DNA of 64,000 nt from Pirellulales bacterium (GTDB taxonomy: Bacteria; Planctomycetota; Planctomycetia; Pirellulales; JAEUIK01). The position numbers and the translations under genes are program-made. Below the pieces are notes generated by a model. The model did not search any database. It saw only the letters and a list, made by a program, of their open reading frames with translations, and was not told where the DNA came from. How positions within the stretch are numbered: the stretch's first letter is position 1; each line of letters opens with the position of its first letter. Location of the stretch: assembly GCA_019636335.1 (NCBI GenBank), contig JAHBXR010000005.1, positions 96,197 to 160,196 on the forward strand, in the 5' to 3' direction. Below, piece after piece: positions 63,301 to 64,000 of this stretch.

Positions 63301-63458
63301 CCCAGCGGCGACACGGCCAGCAGTTGCCGCGCCTCGAGCGGTTCGTGCAGCATGGTGCGCCGTCCGCGCGCGAGCGATTCACCCCCGCGCAATGCGCCGC
63401 CCTTGGGTGTCTTGCGGCGCATGGCTGCCGCACGTTTCCGCCACGAAAGTATCGACAT
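54366..63458 (-). CDS. 3030-residue exported protein: four predicted seven-bladed propellers, three Ig-like domains, 46-residue repeats
   Basis: Starts at ATG 63458, with AGGA 9 bases upstream. The N-terminus is basic and then has LHEPLEARQLLAVSPLG, the same export-type motif as the protease neighbour. I count 28 copies of a unit centred on VAMDADGDFVVVW, grouped 7-7-7-7. The groups (about 63290-61850, 61350-59720, 59230-58000 and 57510-56290) are separated by three related Ig/SbsA-like domains that each contain a 'vLNPxNWxLxxxG' core and a 'LxDGxYxL' end. A Gly/Ser-rich linker (about 56100-56275) leads to seven exact 46-residue repeats and a C-terminal cap ending NHWS. An extra segment of about 100 residues is inserted near 60480-60850. 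The DxDG loops suggest calcium. It is probably cell-surface or secreted; ligand unknown. It is followed 86 bases later by the protease-like gene. Confidence 0.85.
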   Translation of the reverse strand: MSILSWRKRAAAMRRKTPKGGALRGGESLARGRRTMLHEPLEARQLLAVSPLGNQFQVNPASSSQYVQLLARPSQSFPDAADGSGVEARNQAVAVDHDGDFVVVWTSYLDQDGNGQDGDGAGVYMRMFNRQGVAITDEVQVNTFTEGDQRNASVAMDADGDFVIVWESSQQDAYDGSAGIYAQRFNSRGQKVGAEFQVHATTMHDQLNPAVAMNADGQFVIAWETRAQDFSFFNDVRGQLFNFNGERIGNEFLVNDINIPSYQYESNPAIAMSRDGHFVIVWEGDGKLDGLIDSDILGRVYSPSGLPIGTQFTVNVSSAAYTTTFGPGIDIENIPPQLAATQQTQRNAAIAMDADGNFVVVWESFQDNDVIVNAPGPESFGIYFRRFILNPAAANGATPASPVDSRVNVVLGDPTQDPFPINPFWLSNDVHPTVAMDADGDFVIAFEGQGAYDLFGYTDFDSRGIWMVRYHAAAVFPAVGANNTTNAELPGSLTFFPQRVNTTTAGIQRHPSMAMEPDGDFIIVWDGSGPGDTQGIFGQRFNESTDTAGALVTDVYLNGKRLKEGDQVIEAGVSQVAVIFDEQLSIAGGATGTHSVLNPNNWSLFRDGTEVLGGVRNVSFSLDPATNKWTAIVTLDSDGPLGPPGSATPLVDGNYVLIARRTIRDVVGNPLQSRGSVTLSAEATKNGFDFVRNFNVTVPISVDTRVNTTTNGAQSTLPETGKAVARDGDGNYVVVWSGNGTQPGQADSQGVFFQLYDRDGTPIGGEIRINTIATGTQSNAAVAMDTDGDFVVTWSSYGHDATSGWDVFARRFDARGNARDATEFRVNSTVQGIQRFPTVAMDVDGDFVVAWQSYLQDGSGYGIYAQRYTSAGERLGGVNEQQRIRILGEPTTGSFRLRLGNDAGAPVTALITYSTTDRDDVTAQKIEDALRALGIEVEVDARSSSEFAVTFIGKGGSLDRPQLVPVNPVFVDGTNSTVAVNTTIPGVSGEFRVNETTFQNQRFASAAADAFGNFVITWTSNAQDGDLPFDTNIYYRRFSSSGTPLSGELRVNVNDTINVPNTGLRTVDHQSGSQMYSRVAMDANGDFVITWTSYGTDGSGNGYGPGVGGQNGVFARRFRPDGTDQTVAHPVTNEQVRIFRVNTFTDGNQQYSSISMTPDGTFVIVWESYQDDGAPVNGIPDSFGVYAQRYAPNEAVGSILFGRAGEIGSEFRVNSTIVGDQRFPSVAIDHQGSYVVVWTSVGQDGSGDGIYARRFGQRVDVVPPTVADGFAGGAKITPNQPVDATNITEIVITFSEEMSTEGGDTGFNSVLNPDNWFLFYNGGLLTDVIVDITFGFNPSTGKWEARLYLDGDVSEPGIQPLLDGDYTLVISDRITDVEGNFLDGNYDGLPGGPFAVNFSVLPEQAQAQIEFPVNSTVPGAQRTGGSRTVAVDADGDFVVVWTSYGQDGDASSQGNIYVQRFTRDGVPLGGEFRVNSAAGGDQSFSVGHQNAPSIAIDADGDFIVVWSGFGRDGDLASESNIYARRFNSSGVPQGNPFLVNQTIGGTQREASVAVDVDGDFFIVWSSSGQDGSGYGIYTRAYNSAGQAVTNEARVNVTTAGNQQAPVVAMGAQGSVVFAWTTPDLVGIGTDIVARLLLPDGSLSTEFIVNSGTATNPIGRLGVQKSPAIGIDLSGDFVIAWSSAGQDGSGYGIFAQRYNAAGVPQGVEFQANVSVLGNQEMPSVSLDHDGDFIIAWSGNGTQADSEDQSGVFARRFAADGTPLAPPLGADGVDEFRVNTTIVGTQQFASVGVDGEGDFVIAWSGAGIGESGAGASGVFARLFNISGDNAGPIVTDVQVADAQLKSGTVMTSTFLQMKVIFSERLSQVNGNLGFDSVTNPANWSLSRNGVELPGAITHIEFGLNSVTQKWEAILSLDGNGFAGGTIPLEPGAYMLTVRDFIADTSTNFLDGNYDGLPGLNYNHFFTIADLGGTGGGGQGGQPVGAGGEFVVNTTFAGTQNQPAVAMDGAGNFVAVWRGPTTLPSSADPTIVIPAGATSVFFQLFDAAGNKIGTEQQIIESAAVSSINLAPAVARDRDGNFMIVWTGSGPHDSVGIYAQPFTPTGTPRGAPFLVNTFTQGLQFEPAIDMGPGGDFVISWTSSGQDGDLDGVYAQRYGSNGSKIGGEFRVNSTSANRQDQSRVALDHNGNFVIIWESFAQDGSSWGIFGQRYNAAAQPVGGEFSVNTTTNGPQRLADVAMDADGDFVVTWQSLGQDGSGYGIYARRFTRTGGAGDEFRVNATTLNYQQTPSIAMDAAGNFTIVWTSFGHDEDGNGTKDGNGIYARSYRADGIEVTRAGTNTPLGEYHINERVEGDQTQPAIAMDSNGNFVVIWTGQDATPIGTSTGIFGKRFRVSAAQTIVGVGSSGAGQSGGTSGNVPVNSSSGGSSGSSAGSSNAGGSNSGGGNANTQVAPPPTEMTVNGTTGFDLFEFIAGPTLASSTLRLNGKVINVPQSVTSFRLNGFGGGDRVVINGSDADEIAELWAGTVKFRGSGYEIVAADMPNISVFGNGGKNTMIIHGSSRSEVLTMTASRTTLAAPGVYSNEGYGFAHTEVYSGGGNDQARLFDTPGNDVLTASASSVRLRGAGYDNRAYGFAQVETTASVGNDVAVMYGSAGNDVLIAAPGNTRLYGAGFDNRAYGFRQIEANSSGGKDFAQLYDSAGNDVLMTSPSNSRLYGASFDHRVYGFNQVESYSRSGNDVAFMYDSAGNDVMMAAPKNVRMNGANFDNRAYGFSLVETLSANGNDVARMYDSIGNDVLLAAVGNVRLWGGGFDNRAYGFRQVEGYSNSGNDTALMYDSAGDDTLTAAPRNVRFVGNGFDNRAIGFAHVESNSRSGLDTAMMYDSAGNDTFISGVGTAQLKGVGFDNRAYGFRKVQAIGSGGVDSASMYGSQGANILVADLALQTTRLTTANVETVVERFAQVMAQGSGTSLDQATLIDSVLDDTLIANNNLAQVSNARTTGQFYNFKNVKAQGGQGGQNSVTVNSIDYVLENHWS
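54714..55679 (-). repeat. In-frame tandem repeat of exactly seven 138-base units
   Basis: 966 bases encode seven units of exactly 46 residues with consensus GNDVAxMYDSAGNDVLxAAP then RLxGxGFDNRAYGFxQVExxSxS. One degenerate unit precedes it and a cap follows. It is related to the array at 48438-49275. Confidence 0.9.
56290..63290 (-). repeat. 28 blade-like coding repeats in four sets of seven
   Basis: Each repeat encodes a PxVAMDxDGDFVVxWxSxGQ core, usually followed by GIYAQRFN and GxEFRVN strands. Counting cores gives seven before each Ig-like domain and seven after the last. Unit length varies from about 45 to 75 residues because of loop insertions. Confidence 0.85.
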
Positions 63459-63508
63459 CGTCTCAGTTCCTTGGTGCCAATCTCAGGTGTCGCTGGCTAC
63501 GGGGTCGA

Positions 63509-64000
63509 TTACGTCGCCGCGGAAGCTTCCGCCGCCAAGACAGGTAGTGCCATGGCGTTGGCGTTTCCCTCGACCTCGCCTGCTGGTGTTGCATCCGTCG
63601 CGGAAGGAGCCTCTTTCACCTCCGCGCTGGGGCGCAGCCAGTAACTCGAATCAGGATTCGTGACGGCCTGACGCACGGCTTCTTGTTGTGCGTTCAGGAT
63701 CGTCGGTCGCATGATGCCGGGCAGGAACTGCACGTCGTACAGTTCGGTGCATCCGGCGGTGAATTCAAAATTGCCCACGTGCGTGCCCGAGCGCAAATCG
63801 ACGACCGCCACGCCGCAATGCAATTGCTCGTGCCGCTGCTGAATGGGCAGTCCGCCGAAGATGTGCTTCTCGCGCACCTTGCTCATGCCGATCAGGGCAT
63901 AGGGGCCGAGGAAGGAGAGCCCACGCAGGTAGCCCGGCAAACGACAAACGGTCTGGCGCTCGCCGTTGGCTGGATCGACGAGGCACAGTTCCCCCTCGCC
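63509..64000 (-). CDS. DUF4915/TIGR03032 family protein, C-terminal part (5' partial)
   Basis: The frame is open to the right edge; the visible part is about 163 residues, ending with TAA at 63509. The pattern ELCLVDPANGERQTVCRLPG, YLRGLSFLGPYALIGMSKVR and EKHIFGGLPIQQRHEQLHCG, then VAVVDLRSGTHVGNFEF and LPGIMRPTILN, is what I know from TIGR03032 (DUF4915) proteins, which look like beta-propellers of unknown function. The last 40 residues are a low-complexity Ala/Glu/Pro tail. A TTG at 63940 is not the true start because the family pattern continues upstream of it. It lies 50 bases before the 3030-residue gene on the same strand, so it is probably the first known member of that operon. Confidence 0.8.
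   Translation of the reverse strand, partial: GEGELCLVDPANGERQTVCRLPGYLRGLSFLGPYALIGMSKVREKHIFGGLPIQQRHEQLHCGVAVVDLRSGTHVGNFEFTAGCTELYDVQFLPGIMRPTILNAQQEAVRQAVTNPDSSYWLRPSAEVKEAPSATDATPAGEVEGNANAMALPVLAAEASAAT

Overview
The window reads as chromosomal DNA of a planctomycete, most likely Pirellulales-like (Planctomycetota). The basis is its GC-rich coding and a set of families typical of that phylum: a DUF1592/DUF1552 pair, a DUF1549-DUF1553/DUF1501 pair, secreted TPR-CHAT proteins, DUF1080, a BBP7-type outer-membrane barrel, a DUF4915/TIGR03032 protein, giant exported proteins with a 'PLExRxLLAV' N-terminus, and many short palindromic intergenic repeats. No rRNA, tRNA, CRISPR array, insertion sequence with transposase, or replication origin was seen.

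Layout. 0-6.4 kb: cytochrome/DUF1592 protein (cut by the left edge), Tat-exported DUF1552 protein, a RidA/aminomuconate-deaminase-like protein on the opposite strand, and a polytopic membrane protein. 6.4-17.1 kb (minus strand): CHAT-TPR protein, Gfo/Idh/MocA oxidoreductase, a second membrane protein that is a distant paralogue of the first, and a larger CHAT-TPR protein, so two CHAT plus membrane pairs lie side by side. 17.3-22 kb (minus): DUF1501 and DUF1549/DUF1553 proteins, translationally coupled. 22.2-25.7 kb: amidohydrolase, P460-type cytochrome, and a PQQ-propeller protein with EF-hands. 25.7-29.3 kb: an accessory cassette of a three-Cys radical-SAM-like Gp37/Gp68 (DUF5131) protein and its partner TcmP, flanked by long non-coding, palindrome-rich DNA. 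29.3-35.9 kb: sugar-phosphate cluster (PPi-type phosphofructokinase, HAD hydrolase, 6-phosphogluconate dehydrogenase, SDR, glucose-6-phosphate dehydrogenase), with dispersed repeats between genes. 36-38.8 kb: tRNA-dihydrouridine synthase and an MFS transporter. 38.8-42 kb: ECF sigma factor with a coupled FecR-like protein, and a divergent DUF1080 protein. 42.2-48 kb: fliG, amt with a long leader and a strong terminator, a macro-domain protein, and a BBP7 barrel.

48.2-64 kb (minus): the most striking locus. In transcription order it holds a DUF4915 protein (cut by the right edge), a 3030-residue protein, and a 2014-residue subtilase-like protein. The 3030-residue protein has 28 blade-like repeats in four sets of exactly seven, separated by three Ig-like domains, which suggests four seven-bladed beta-propellers. 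It ends in seven exact 46-residue repeats. The protease-like neighbour ends in the same type of 46-residue repeat and a similar C-terminal cap (both proteins end in Trp-Ser), so the two are probably handled by the same surface system.

Regulation visible in sequence: an ATGA overlap joining the sigma factor and FecR genes; a candidate sigma-54 site and an attenuator-like hairpin in the amt leader; an intrinsic terminator after amt; and a probable terminator between fliG and amt. All functional statements are from sequence reading and family knowledge; no search was run.
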